A stretch of 64,000 nucleotides of DNA from Zygnema circumcarinatum (lineage: Eukaryota > Streptophyta > Zygnematophyceae > Zygnematales > Zygnemataceae). Below the pieces are notes generated by a model that saw nothing but the letters and a program-made list of their open reading frames with translations, searched no databases and was not told the origin of the DNA. Position 1 is the stretch's first letter. Each line of letters begins with the position of its first letter. The position numbers and the translations under genes are program-made. Below are positions 46,153 to 62,200 of this stretch, in pieces. The DNA lies in NCBI GenBank assembly GCA_037447605.1, contig CM074804.1:539827-603826 (forward strand). The letters run 5' to 3'.

Positions 46153-46470
46153 TGTGAGAGGGAAAAGGAGAAAGAGAGATAGGAGCTCCGGTAGGGCGCC
46201 ACATGTATGCAGAGCGCCAGCCCTCCGCTTTTCGGCTCGCCTCACCTGCACGGCGCATGCCTTAAGCGCTCCAACAGGCCATGCAAAGCGCAGCCAGACA
46301 GAGGGCTGTTGTGCGCTTCCAGAAAGGGAGTTGGAGCAGGATTTTTTGGAGCTTCCAGAGTCCCGTTGACAGATTCTGTTACTGAGTGGCTGCAGGCAGA
46401 GTACGGGGTCTTTGTGAAGGGCTGTTCTGTCATAGCCGTGCGCGCTCCTGAGGCTGCGGGCGGGGGGGGA

Positions 46471-49855
<3,385 letters not shown>

Positions 49856-51496
49856 CAGTCCCACGAGCCTTTGGACCCCTTTCTGTCACCTTTCCAAAGG
49901 TGTCTGCCTGCCCGCCAGGGAGTGGTTCGTGTCAACCAGCTGGCTCACGAGTTGAAGAGTGGTTTGTGGTTTGTTTGGTTTATGGTTTGTTTGTGAACTT
50001 TTAATCTGGAAGTCGAAGCCTTGGTAATGGCTTTTTGGGGTGCTGATTGCTGCAGGGTAAACGCCGGTTGGCTTGTCTATGTGAGCTCCAACCTGCCGCC
50101 TGCAGGGCAAGGCAGCATGACATCATACATGAGAATTGGATGGGTTCTTGGAGGGCTCTTCGCGAGCAGAGAAATGGAAATGGGTTCCTTTGGTCCTGCA
50201 GGGAGGCATAAGTGCGGCCACGCGTGTGGCTGCTGCGCCCAGCCATGCAGGAGTTCTCTGTAATTACGGCAGTTAAACTGAGGGCCCACAGCACAGCTAT
50301 GCGTGGCATAGTACTGAAGCTAGTCGTCCTATAGGGTAGGACAGATGGCGGAGCAGATTTATTGTTTACTTGATGAGCTGTTGCAGTTGCTGTTGTGGTT
50401 GGTATGGGTGCTTATGTTGTATTCAACGGTGTAAATTTTTTTGGTTTAGGATGGGTCTCTTTGGATAGAGCGTAGAGCAAAAGCCGTGGCAAGGGCGGGT
50501 CGGAGAAGACATTAAGGTGTGGATTGAGACGACCCAGAAAGAAGTGACTTGCATTGTTCATCCAACTTTCTTCAGTCCCCATAGGACTCTTCATGCACAC
50601 GGACTTACAGACTTTGGTCCATACAGAATGCGAGGAATCTTGTCCATGCAGCCCGCCAATCCAAGTATTTCACGTTGCATGATGCATGATGTTGTTGTAA
50701 TTGGTTCTAATTCTCCGTATGCCCCCTAATTCCCTGTCCAAGGTGACAAGCCCAAGACCTAATGCTGCACAAAATGGAAAGCCAGGAGGTAGCTTTGCAC
50801 AAGCCCCCCCTATTGGGGTCCATCTGTGGATCCTGGCCGTAGATCACGAGTTGGAGGCTGATCTAACGGCTCACAGGCGTCCACGTCCACCAAAGAAACG
50901 TCCCCCCGCGAGTGGCGCTCGACTAGACTCGACCAATTATCGGTCTCTGGCGTACGGAAGGCGCACTCGACCGTACATGCGCTAACCGACAAGGTACCGT
51001 ACGAACATAACGGCACGGCGCGGCTCTATGTCGCGAGGGCCGACTCCACCAATCAAAACGATCGCAGAGTTCGTGCGACGAATGGCGGCGTCGCACGGAA
51101 CTGTGCGACTGACGAGCCAGTCGCAGGGGCGTGCAGGAGGGAGGAGAACAGGGAGGCTTGGTTGGGGGAGGGGTTGGTGACAAGAGAGGGGAGGAAGGAG
51201 AGGAGGGAGGGGAGAGGTGGGAGGAGAGAGGGCAAGAGGCGGGCTTAGAAAGCCTGGGAAGAGTCACTGTAGAAGAGGCTGCTCCATGTACATTGTGAGG
51301 AATAAGGAAGGAAGAGGGAAAGGTGAACCTAACAAAGTTATTTTGGAGCGCGCAGTCCAGAAGAGGGCGCACAAGGAGGTAGGCCGACTGAGGTTGCCTA
51401 TGCATCAGTTTGGAGCCTGGGGAAGGTGGGAAATCAGCAGACATTGTTGCAACGTAGAGGGAGCTCATTTCAAGGGAAGACCTTCAAGCGGCATAG
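49856..51496. other. Intergenic region, CK2 alpha to CAF1
   Basis: It should hold the CK2 alpha 3' region and the CAF1 promoter and 5' untranslated region. CCAAT boxes occur near 50932 and 51051, and there is a GGAGGG-rich patch at 51135-51245. No coding signal was found. Confidence 0.55.
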
Positions 51497-52309
51497 ATGT
51501 CACCCATCCCGAAGGGCGGAACGCTCCTCATCCGAGAAGTTTGGGAAGACAACTTGGAGGAGGAGATAGAGCTTATCCGAGATATTGTCGATGACTATCC
51601 TTACTTAGCTATGGATACGGAGTTTCCAGGTGTTGTTGTCCGCCCAGTTGGAACCTTCAAGTCGAGTGCAGAGTATCACTATCAAACACTTCGAGCGAAC
51701 GTGGACATGCTGAAGCTCATTCAACTAGGATTGACTTTCTCGGATGAAGACGGAAATCTTCCTCGCTGCGGAAATGACTACTGTGTGTGGCAATTCAACT
51801 TCAGGGAGTTCAATTTGAGGGATGACATGTACGCACAGGACTCCATTGAGCTTCTCAAGCAGAGCGGTATCGACTTTAAAATGAATGAGGAGAGGGGTAT
51901 TGATTCCTTACGTTTTGGTGAGCTGATGATGTCTTCCGGGATTGTCCTGAATGAAAGCGTGCACTGGATTACGTTCCACTCTGGGTATGACTTTGGATAT
52001 CTCTTGAAGCTACTGACTTGTCAGGCTCTTCCAGCTGGAGAAGCCGACTTCTTTAAGCTCCTGCAACTGTACTTTCCCACCCTATATGACATCAAGTACC
52101 TTATGAAATTTTGCGACAACCTGCATGGAGGGCTCAATCGTTTGGCTGAAACGTTGGAGGTGGAGCGTATCGGACCGCAGCATCAGGCTGGCTCCGACAG
52201 CTTATTGACATCTGCAGCATTTCGAAAGCTGAAATCGGGGTTTTTCAATGGCTCCACAGAAAAGTATGCAGGTGTTCTTTATGGCTTGGGGGTGGATTGT
52301 GACGCCTAG
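51497..52309 (+). CDS. CAF1: CCR4-NOT deadenylase CAF1/POP2 (CNOT7 type)
   Basis: A single uninterrupted exon encodes 270 residues, the usual plant CAF1 size. The DEDDh exonuclease residues are all present: D40 and E42 (MDTEFPG), D165 ([10 protein letters not shown]), D234 and H229 ([10 protein letters not shown]). Other conserved parts are [40 protein letters not shown] and [10 protein letters not shown]. The enzyme shortens poly(A) tails within the CCR4-NOT complex and so starts mRNA decay in the cytoplasm. Lack of introns is normal for plant CAF1 genes although most neighbours here are highly split. The start ATG is followed by the family's typical short N-terminus before VWEDNL. Confidence 0.97.
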   Translation: MSPIPKGGTLLIREVWEDNLEEEIELIRDIVDDYPYLAMDTEFPGVVVRPVGTFKSSAEYHYQTLRANVDMLKLIQLGLTFSDEDGNLPRCGNDYCVWQFNFREFNLRDDMYAQDSIELLKQSGIDFKMNEERGIDSLRFGELMMSSGIVLNESVHWITFHSGYDFGYLLKLLTCQALPAGEADFFKLLQLYFPTLYDIKYLMKFCDNLHGGLNRLAETLEVERIGPQHQAGSDSLLTSAAFRKLKSGFFNGSTEKYAGVLYGLGVDCDA

Positions 52310-54664
52310 CTCCTGCAGGACACATGTTGCGCAACTTTAAGTTCGCTAGGGTTCGTGCAAAATCATTGGGTTCATGTGTGCAGCAGTTGGGGGAGTTTGT
52401 AGCCGGCCTTGTTTTGTCTGGCGTCTTCTTCTCAGCACTTCCTTTGACCGGAGGAGGCTGAACGAGGTTCAAGTTTTCTCTCTCCGGTATTGACTGGAGA
52501 TGCTAGGACCAGGGAGTGAGGGCTGAGAGGCCTCTGGAGATTGCAGATAGAATAGCATGTGTGGGTAATTCCCATTTCTGTGTAGCTTAGGCCATTGACT
52601 AGCTGTAAAAAAACGTCCCTTCTTCCCCAACACTTGTACACAAGTCCCTTCATTGCTATGAAATCTTGTACTTCCACTCATTTTATGTGCTTTTGTTCAT
52701 AACCTTTGCCTGGAATGTCACAAGGTCTGTCTGGCCGATTGTGCTTGGTAAGCTCTGTTCTGAGGACTGTTAAAAGCGGTTGAACTTTTAAATGATGCTT
52801 ACTTTTTTAGACTCCTTCGTTTGCTGCTGCTTTGACCCACGTATATGTTCCCTTGTTTCTGCTTGTTGTGGTCGTATTTTCCGCGTCACCCTCCTTTTCT
52901 GTCCGCCCTTTAGGAAGTATTACTTCTCATTGCCTTGTAGTTAGTGACATTAGGGTTACACGGTTCAGGTTTGAGTTTCGGAGAGGCCTTTCATTGAGAT
53001 GTCTTGCAGACTTGCATGCTGACATGATGTTAATCTTTGGGTAAGCAGAAGTCACAATGCTATTTGCCTACTGCAGTACCGATTATGAGGTGTGATTTAG
53101 TTTCGCAGCCGGTACAATTGGGATTTTGGGGCACCTGCATGTAGCTATTGATGTATAACTTTGACCTTGAAAGCGATTACTATCAGTTGAGAGGTGCAAT
53201 TCATTGCTTGCGAGGATAAGCTCGTGGATTCAGATCAGCTTACCTTCTCCCTTTCTGGAACCTCACAGATTCCGTTCGCTGGTCTACTTCTGCATGGTCC
53301 TTTTTCAAATGCCAGGCTTAGGTCGCTGCATGCTCTTGAAAAGCGTCACTTGGAGTGCCAGTAGGATACCTTGTTGGTAAAGATGTGGTATTTTTAATGA
53401 TGAGTTGATTTCAAATGTGATAGAAATTCAGTCTCTTAGTTTGACTTGTTTATAATGTGGCCTCTGTTTTGCTTTGCCATGACTGTTTTTATCCCCAGGA
53501 AAAAGTGTGTGCTCTTTGCCACTTTGTATCCTCAAATGGCTTTCCGTTTCTGAGCTTTCCACGACGAAGATGATGTACTGCAAAAACACAAAAAGAGCAA
53601 AAGGTACCTACTACTGCGCTGATGAAGGAAAGTCGCAGCGTGGTAAAAATTCAATGAATGATAGATAGAGCTTAAATCTAAAAGTTGAGGCTCGGTTAAA
53701 ATCGATTTTCAGCTTTGAATCCTGAGCCAGGATCAAACTCTCAAAGTTGAAACTATAAGACTTGCTTACAGCATTTTTATCCTGAGACCAATGCTACATC
53801 TCCGTCCTTTATAATTTCGTCTAGATTTCAAATCCATAAGTGTCATGAATGAGGGGTCACGGGGACACGGTGCGCAGCCTTTGAATCCAATGGTTGACAG
53901 CCCCATTGGATCCAATGGTTGCGACCATTTGGCTAAGATCAACCCTGAAAACTAAAACCTGTCAGCGATTTACCACCAATCCCCTAATTATCATCAAAAT
54001 CGTTATCATCAGCAGCAGCACCAGCTTTATTACCGCCATGCCACAAAGAGCCATACAACAAAACAAAACACTTTTTCATCAAAAAAGATAGCATTTTAAG
54101 TCAAAAAAATTCCAACTGGCAGTTACTGGCACGGCTATTCCGCTACGTGGACTCAAGGACTGTGGACCGCTACAGAGCCTGTCAATTTTCACATAACGTT
54201 TCAAACCATGGTTGATTTCAACCATTGGATTCAATGGTTGCAGTCATTGGCAATGGTTGGCTAGGTAGCCAGTCAATGGTTGCAACCATTGGCATGGGTC
54301 CCCAAAACCATCGTTGTTCACACTGTGTGAACGCGATATTTTTCAGACGGCTTGAAACAGACCCGTTCGGTGTGAACGGCCGTTTTTTGTAACCAGAACA
54401 TCGCTCGAAATCTCGTCTACGGCAGCCAAGACATGTGTCCATGCGCAGTCACAGTTTCAGTTTTGCTGGCAGGTCGAAAACTGAACAGTAGTCTTGACAT
54501 GTGACCGCGTTAGTTCCAACGCGAAACAGCACAGCGGTCATATATTAGGCAGCGGCGGAGCGAGCCCTGGCGCCGGCTTCAAAGGCACGGCCGGCGGCTG
54601 CGTTTGCGCTTGCAGGGGAGGCATCTACAGGGCGGAGAGGGGAGGCGGGAGGCGCCAGCTGAAT
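52310..54664. other. Intergenic region with dispersed repeat
   Basis: The first part is the CAF1 3' region. From about 53,870 a CAATGGTTG-family repeat occupies several hundred bases. The remainder, AT-rich, shows no coding signal. Confidence 0.55.
53878..54300. repeat. CAATGGTTG-family dispersed repeat, copy 2
   Basis: Clusters of CAATGGTTG/CAACCATTG at 53878-53936 and 54205-54300 flank about 270 nt of AT-rich sequence. The stretch 54231-54260 matches 22895-22924 at 27 of 30 positions. A near-perfect GTTCACAC palindrome follows at 54315-54331. Confidence 0.6.
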
Positions 54665-57600
54665 ATGGATGCGTTTCAGACCATTTCAGCATTCAAACAG
54701 GTACGGATTTTTATACATTTTTAGTCTTTATAGACCGTGCTTATCGATTATATGTTTGATTTGATGTGATGTGCAACTGATTTGTTTTAGGAGAGCAAAG
54801 TGGCAATACGTCAGCCAGAAACCAGTTAACGTATCAGGATTCTCAGGATATTCCATTTTTAGAGTGTTTTTTTGATATTCTATCAGGCATTTAATGATAA
54901 CGTCTTGTATGTCTTGCCAATGAGATGCTGTGGCATTTGCACACCAGAAATTGAAAGCGAAGGCGAAACCCGGAAGGCCCGCCCAAGTAAGTCCGTCAGA
55001 ACTCTGTAGCAGTCTCTGTTTCGCAAGGATATCATCTCTAGCATCAGCTATGATTGAAACACTATTCTCTAGCCTGCATTCGGTTACTGATCATCCAGAG
55101 TGCATGGATATATTGTACTTTTTGCTCTATTCGCTGAATGTGGTGCTTTCCCTCGCTCTGTGGCGGGATCAGAATGGTGTTTTACACAAGGCAAAGCTGC
55201 CCGGAAAAGCAAGAGCCTCGGCTGATCCACAAGAAAATGTTAGGCGCTTATCAAAGCTGGATTGAGCGGATCCTTTGAACAACTGCCCAGTGTGCACCGC
55301 TTGCGGCTTGTAGAAATTTCTCAGATGACTCAAAGGCTTTATGTTTGTCTTTGTTCAGACTTTATTCACAGCAGTTAAACTTATACTATTGTACTGGAAT
55401 TCTGGTACTTTGTGTGTCTTCTTTTAACACTAACAAGAAGTGTCTGGTCATTTAAATGAAAGAATGATGTCTCATACTGGTTATGATTGATGTGCACTTG
55501 TCAGCCGTTGTGGTTGCAGGCACAAAAAAAGATTTCCTTTTTGCCTGTCAGCCATAATTTTGGCAAGCAGTAAGCATCCATGAACCTTGGCAGACGCTGA
55601 TGATGATAAGCACGTTTGAGAATCTTGATGTCGATGTCGATGTCACGATTTACTTCCTTTCCTGCAGAACACGACAAGTAGGGTCCCGACTACGACAATC
55701 AACGGCTTACAGGATTGAGGATAATGCGGGTAAGGGCTCTTCTCCATTGTGCGTACTGTGTCTAGACTGGACCGTGATTAGCTTCCGCTTAACAGGGTAC
55801 CTTCAATAGAGACTCACTCTAAGTAGTCAACCCGGCCAAAGTGTCATCCAACATATATTGAGTATCTTGAAAGCTCAAAAGCGTTTGCTGAGACTGTGCA
55901 TTCCTTAGGGGTATTGTAGATTATACGCCTCCAGCACGTCTGCAGAGGCGTCAGATATGTCAACTAAAGAAAAGCAATTGAAGTTATGAACGGATACAAG
56001 CAGCCTTTGAGATGTACTTAAAATTCAACCCGGTATTTCCACTGTTTCACAATGCTAGAGAAAGAGGCAAAGTATAAACACGACTATATCCCTACGAAAG
56101 GAATTCAGCGTTTGTTTTCATTTTCCCTGCGTTCCTTCACGTGTCGACTAGCTTTCCAATGCGTTATTGTTTATGCATTTTCGTTTACCCTCTACTATAT
56201 GGTGGTTTTGAGGTCCGGAATATTGCCGATCTAATATCATACCACTTGAAGTTCCTCCCTGCTCGATGACCTTGTGACGTTTCTTGATCCAGGAATTAGA
56301 AAAACTATGCATTTAGAAGCCATAGCAGTTACTAGCGCGCTCCACCGTATTAGCGAGTACCGACGTCTTTCCACTGAACAGGATTTCCATTATTGATATG
56401 AGAATCGTTTTTAAGAAGGATCGATCCCCTTCCAGGACCAAGTTCCCCGAAGACCCTGGAGCTGAAGTACATCAAAACTGGCCATGTCCCTGATCCAGAG
56501 AAGCTTCAAGTGCAGCCATCGTCACCATCATCCCCTGTTCCAAATTCAGGTGAGAAATAAAATCAAGTACAGTAAAGTTGCTGGTGAAAGCAAGCCAAGT
56601 CAATGTGCTTCCTACAAATGACCTCGATTTCGTGACAATGGCATAGTAGCCTTTATTCTTGAAAAAGCGACATGCCACGACTGACATTTTTCTCCATGTC
56701 TTATTGCTTCTATGTATCCGGTCCCGTTTCAGGCAGCTTGCCAGAAAACCACGCTCCACCAAGAGCGCCTGAACGCCGAGTTCATGCGAGGAGGGCATCA
56801 CCATCTGATGGTCATCCTTCTCCAACGAATGATACGAGTGGATGCAGCGCTTCAGATGGTCTCGAAATGGAGATAGACTTATATGAAGGTATGTCACTGG
56901 TGCCCATTCCCCGTGGAAAAATGATGCTTACATAAAGCATAATCGGGCAGAAGCAAAACAAGTTTTGGCGGAGGTCTCGTGCAGGTGAATGCTCCAACAT
57001 GGTATCTGCCAAGGAGCTTTTTGGTCAGACTCGAGAAAAGCTTCGACGTCTTGCAGAACGGACGATGAAACAGGAGGGTCAATCAAGACTAGAGACAAAT
57101 GGGTGAGAGATGCCTAACTTTTTCCGTTCAGATAGTAATTTTCTTGCGAGATTCCCTCACATCAGCTATTGCAAAAGTCTGAAGGGCCCCTGCTTTATCT
57201 CTACGTCATTCTCAGGATTCAGGCCGCCAACAGATTCCTCGCAAAGCTCGATTGCATTTCAGGAGCTCAAACGTCTTCAGGGAGCACCGAGGATGGTAGT
57301 GATTTCTTTCAACAGGTGAATAGTTTCTCTGAATCTCGTCAAACTTTTCATTCGTTACGCTCGTTGATTTTATCTTGGCCCAGTACTTAACCATTAGAGA
57401 CTGTAATTTTTGGCTCCCATTAGGCTCTAGATCCGACCTAATGAACACGGCTACTCTGCAGGCCAAAACCATGGAGACAGAAACGACGGGAAGGGTGTGT
57501 CCCCCTAGGTTGGGCCCCCCTCTGGTCGCAAGCATGGAGCTCGATTCAGACGCGGAAAAAAACTCATTCTCTTATCCACACATGGCACAGGCCTTTTCTG

Positions 57601-58184
57601 AAAAGGGATGCCAAGACGAGCAAGCAGGGAGACTCGACTTTGTTGGCTTTGAAGAAGAACAGGGCGGAAGGGCTTCGCGAGATTCTCCCTTCAGTCAGAG
57701 CCAAGACCATAACAGCCTTACTCTCTTTCAACCACCCCATCTCTTACATGCATATAGTGGCAAGTTCATCATGTCAGATTTCGAGCGTTCCCCTGGGTTT
57801 TCTGCAACAATGGGCAAAAGGGAGGACTTAGTCAAATGGGATGCCTACAATCTGAAAGAGAACATAGAGCCGGAGGAAGTTTCTCAAGATCATTACGGAG
57901 CATACGGTGTGAAGAAGTCCAATGGGAGGCTCGGCAGTTTTCATGGATCGCCGTACAGTAGTGAACTTGAGCTGAACGGAATGGATGTGGTTATAAGGCC
58001 TGAAAGGTATACGGGAACTGACTTTATCGAGGAGAACTTATGCGAAAGACTTCCTCAACCGGATCAAACTTATACGCAGACCCACGTGGAGAATGGGGGC
58101 GGTGGAATTTTTAATGCATGGGAAGAAGAGTGGGTGAGAGATGACTGTAAAGAGGAGTTCGATGAGGGGCGGTGGAATTTTTAA
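54665..58184 (+). CDS. Unrecognised gene; C-terminus altered by tandem duplication
   Basis: Probable exons are 54665-54700, 54948-54986, 55668-55729, 56436-56549, 56733-56888, 56985-57102, 57216-57315 and 57462-58184. From 55668 onward the phases join cleanly. Between 54986 and 55668 they do not (two bases short), so an exon or alternative donor is missing and the N-terminal model is tentative. I do not recognise the family. Early residues read MDAFQTISAFKQ then the basic KLKAKAKPGRP; the middle has a Ser/Pro-rich part, then an amphipathic charged stretch (SAKELFGQTREKLRRLAER), and the last exon is acidic with repeated Trp/Glu (NAWEEEW). A 70-nt tandem duplication at 58101-58240 shifts the frame and gives the stop at 58184; without it the frame would run to 58332. 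Location and function are unknown. Confidence 0.5.
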
Positions 58185-58240
58185 TGCATGGGAAGAGGAG
58201 TGGGAGAAAGATGACTGTAAAAAGGAGTTCGATGAATGTG
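58101..58240. repeat. 70-nt tandem duplication causing a frame shift
   Basis: GGTGGAATTTTTAATGCATG at 58101 recurs at 58171, with the rest of each 70-nt unit nearly identical. Seventy is not a multiple of three, so the second copy is read in another frame and ends at TAA 58182-58184. Confidence 0.9.
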
Positions 58241-58332
58241 TCAGCTTGAGGAGGAAAAGCGCGTCAGACCAATTTTGGATGAACCCTATAAGCCCAAAAT
58301 GTGCGATGGAAGTGGTAAATCGTGGCTTCTAG

Positions 58333-59233
58333 GGCAGTTTCATCTCTGGTGAAATTTTCGACTTGCAACATGGATGCCTCGGGTCAAGAGACAAGGCTGG
58401 GTTTTTTGTGGGAGGGGGAAAATGTTTATTTGGATGGGATCGGTAAAAACTTGTCCTGCAAACTGTAATTTTCTCATTTGTAACTGGAGCCGTTCGGTGT
58501 GTCTTGTCAAAGTTTCATTGTGGAGTAGTTTGGCTTCAAGACTCCTGATATGCATTACAAAGGGAGTAATATAACGCAAAAAAAACATCTTGCAAAAGCT
58601 TTTGATAATTTACAGCCACATAAGTTGTTGAATGTAAATGAAGTAAATAGTATTCGTCTTATTTGATTTCGGTATGAATAACTGCTCACCCTCTCGTGTT
58701 TTGGTTTCGATGCTTTCGATGCTAAACGGTAGTAGACCGTTTACGATCTGCGATGCTGGTCATTTCTGACAACCAGACTTTCTCCCCGACACAATGTATC
58801 TTCAACTATACATGTATCGTTGCATAAAAAAAAAAATGCAGATTTGTAATAACGATGGTCCGACGATAGCGGAGAGCGAGAGAGACAGAGCGGAGGACAA
58901 AAGTAAGGGGAGGGCGACAAGCGGAAAGCATAAGCTCACTCAAAACGTCATTTTTTTTTTTTTTCAAAAAAAAGGTACCATTGAGTATAGTACATGATAT
59001 CACTCCAAAGTAAAAAGACTCGCACAATAGTTGGCATTCTCTACTCCTCTCTCAACTGTCACCAAGACGTCGGATTGCCGGCTCTCCCGACCCTTACAGC
59101 TCCGTCCTTTTCTTTATCCTCCGAAAGCTCTTAAAACCACTCAAAAAGTTATGTACACTCTGTAGGCATTCCGCCAACGACCATTATCTCAGGTTTTGGG
59201 CCAAAAGCTGACCGTTCTTTGTTGACTGCACCC
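58333..59233. other. Intergenic region between convergent genes
   Basis: Sequence between the unknown gene and the KEG-like gene stop. AT-rich with short A and T runs (for example 58827-58837, 58950-58964); no gene seen. Confidence 0.55.
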
Positions 59234-62200
59234 TTAATCCTGGAGAGGGCGAAGGAGCGTGTTCAGCAGTTTCTTAGCCTTCGCCTCCACCGAAGGAGAA
59301 CCATTATTGTCAGCGCCGAGAGAGGCCTCCTCCAGATTTGAAGATGGAGCAGCGGCGGAAGGCTCACTATTGGAAGAATCCGAAGGAACATTCGCGCTCT
59401 CCTCCGATCCAATCCGTTTCTTGGAGTGAACGAGGACATGCCCAAGACGCAATGCCAGAAGAAAGACTCCGAGTTTGAGCAAGGAACCGACATTGAAGTG
59501 TTCCTCTTTGAGGTCCTGCCCACAAGAAGGAATTGCGAGGTCAGCTTCCACAGTGAATTGAATGTGAACACAGTGACTAATGATGTTCATGATCAAGAAC
59601 TAAACTAAATTTTATCGATCAATAGTCGTTATTGGTGTACGTGCCTAATCGTGAAATTAGAAAGCTTAGATTCAAACGAGAGGCAGCATATTTTTGTCTC
59701 CCTCGACGAGAAACGTGACTCTCCCAGATATCTACACGTAAAGAAGCTCTTGTTTTCCCATTCAATTCACGTGAATTGAAAAGAAAAACAAAGGCCTCTC
59801 TCTCTTTTGAATTTAAGATTTCGTACACTCTAGTTAGTGGTACTTACCTTAAGTTTTCGACTAAGCCCGTAGCCCACTTTCACGACTTCCACCTCTTCAG
59901 GATCTGCCATGCACCGACTCTTATAACGCCCGAAAGGGCCTGAAAATCGCACTGTAAGGAGTCCATTCGCAGCGATGCTTTCGACCCTGCAGTCATTGTC
60001 TCCACCAAAAAAAGCAGATCAAACCAACTGAACGAGAAGGCAAAAAATTCCTTCTTTCAATTTGTGATTAGAAAAAACCCCACTTCCCGTCACACCCGTT
60101 CCCATCTTGTGTTGAGCAGTGTGCATACTTTCCAGTAAGCCAGTTCCGCAATCCACCTCCCTTCTTTTCGTCTGGCCATTGAAATTTTGGCTTCACAATG
60201 TTTCCCTTCAGCCGAACTCTCTGCCCGACTGTGAAACCTTCCACTCTTTCCACTCTCTCATGGCGAGGATCCAAGTTCGGAGGATACAATTTCTGAAGTG
60301 TTTCACATCCAAAGAAAGCGACACCTATTGTACCATCACGGTTCACTTGTCTCACAATGCCGATAGAGGCAGGACGTGCCATATTGTCCCCAGGTTCTAA
60401 TTGGGCCCACCCGCTAAATTTCACCCAGTCGCCACAACCAAAACCGCTTGTAGATTTTTCGACTTTAGTTGGGTCGGCACGGTGGTAGGCAGAAGGGGTG
60501 GGTGAAGAGGAATCCGCTGTGAAAGAGAGGCCCAATAGCGCACTAGATTTGGAGACTTCCTTGACTTGTGCTTCCACTTGCGGGCTACGTAAGCAACAGT
60601 GAGGGAAGCAAAATGAGTCCTTTATGAGAGGATGTGGACTAGGCCAAGCCTATCTACATACACCAGCTCGAACCACGCTTAGAAACGGAAAACATCTTCG
60701 CCGTTCAGCTTCAACATTCATCTACGTCCCTTGTACTTTTGTTCTTAGTTTTTGGAATGGACTCTGCATATTGTATTACTGATTAAAATTTGTTGGCCCC
60801 ATATTCCTTTCTGTTCCTTTCGGCAAGTTCTGGCTTGACCATCTAGGCTAGAGTTCCATGCATATACCAACCGGAACTGATGCAAGACATAAAGAAAAGA
60901 CAAGCAAGGTGTGTCCTATAAAGAGGAGACTCCAACCTGTATCCACACCAACCAAAGCGAGGCGGCACTGTATGCCCTTTGCCACTGTCAGCCTTTTGCT
61001 TCAGCCGAACAGTATCTCCCACTGTGAAGGGATCCTGCACGCTCCTCATGTTCTATTGTCAAGACGAAACTATTCAAGCAAGTGAGCTTCTCAGAATACT
61101 TGAACATGTAAAGGATCAAAGAGAAACCATTCGTCTATAGCAAAGCGTTCCTTACCTTGACAAGGCCCAAAACAGCGCTCTGTTTGCATGTGATGGTATC
61201 ACCTGCTCTCCGGTCACAAATCTGCACCTCGACTGCAGCACAGTTGGGGACGGCGGCCACTACGCCCATTCTCGGTGGGCCATTTGGCGGCACCTTTACA
61301 AAAGCCCAGTCACCCTCGTAGCACAGCTGCCTCGGCCTGCAACATTCATCTTTGATCGCATATGTCAAACAATGCTATCTGACTGCAAGAAATGCCATTA
61401 CGTTACGAGTCTTCACTTTAACTCCTACCTAGTCTTTCATAATCAAGGTGTTTATGAAGACAGAAACAAACAAAAAGGAATCCGACGAGCACGGGAAGAC
61501 TTGCAAAGTGTTGAAAATCTATCCATCCAAATAGTCACATCAGTTTGAGAAAGTGCAATAGAACCTGAGAAAAGTTCTTTCGAGCATGTGAAAAGATGGA
61601 CGTTCGCTTGGATCGTAGGTGAAACAGCTCGCCAGTACGCTTCTCAAAGCGAACGGAAGATCGGGCGGCAGTTGAGGCCTCTCTTTTTTCACGACGACCG
61701 CTTCAAATATCTCGGAAGGCTTAAGACCAGCCCAAGGTTGGCGTCCTGCATTGGAATTCCTCGAGATAAGACTGGAGAATATGCTACACTCCAAACATCA
61801 CAAGTGGTCTTGCCGTCAAAGTCTTCCCAATAGCGACATCTTGAAAATGCGTGGAGGGGAAACTTGAGCATACCTGTCATCATCTCGATGGCAGTGCAGG
61901 CAAAACCCCATACATCACTCTCCTCACGTAATGGACCTCGAATAGCAGGTGCCCATTGCTCAGGAGCCATGTAATTGGGAGTTCCCAACCATTGCATCAC
62001 TCGCAAACTGTATCCTTCGACGGTAGAATGATGGTCTAGACAGAAGTTCTCTGCATCAAAACTACGGTTCTTTCAGGGGCTCGTTGAAGATCATGTGTCC
62101 AAAGCTTACACGTTATGAAAAAAATCCCGTACCTTACACTTCACTTTGCTATAGCAACCGCTACCAGCTTTGTAAAAAAAACTCTGCTTGTTTCCTCGCA

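Larger units (their letters stand above)
44316..46470. other. Divergent promoter region of Pol I A12 and CK2 alpha
   Basis: It contains a 1298-nt pure-purine strand (44378-45675), a GTGAGGGA-type continuation to about 45765, an exact ERSE-like motif (45954-45972), a telo-box-like TTAGGGTTT (46033-46041) and a GA-rich block (46084-46152). The open frames that span this region arise because purine-only sequence cannot form stop codons in most frames. Confidence 0.7.

Noticed and set aside
44192-46258. Open frames of 440-690 codons on both strands
   Set aside because: They lie on the polypurine tract, where stop codons cannot form in purine-only sequence or its complement. Composition is only Gly/Glu/Lys/Arg or Leu/Ser/Pro/Phe.
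50923-51468. Minus-strand frame of 181 codons upstream of CAF1
   Set aside because: Pro/Ser-rich translation of a GGAGGG patch; no family match.
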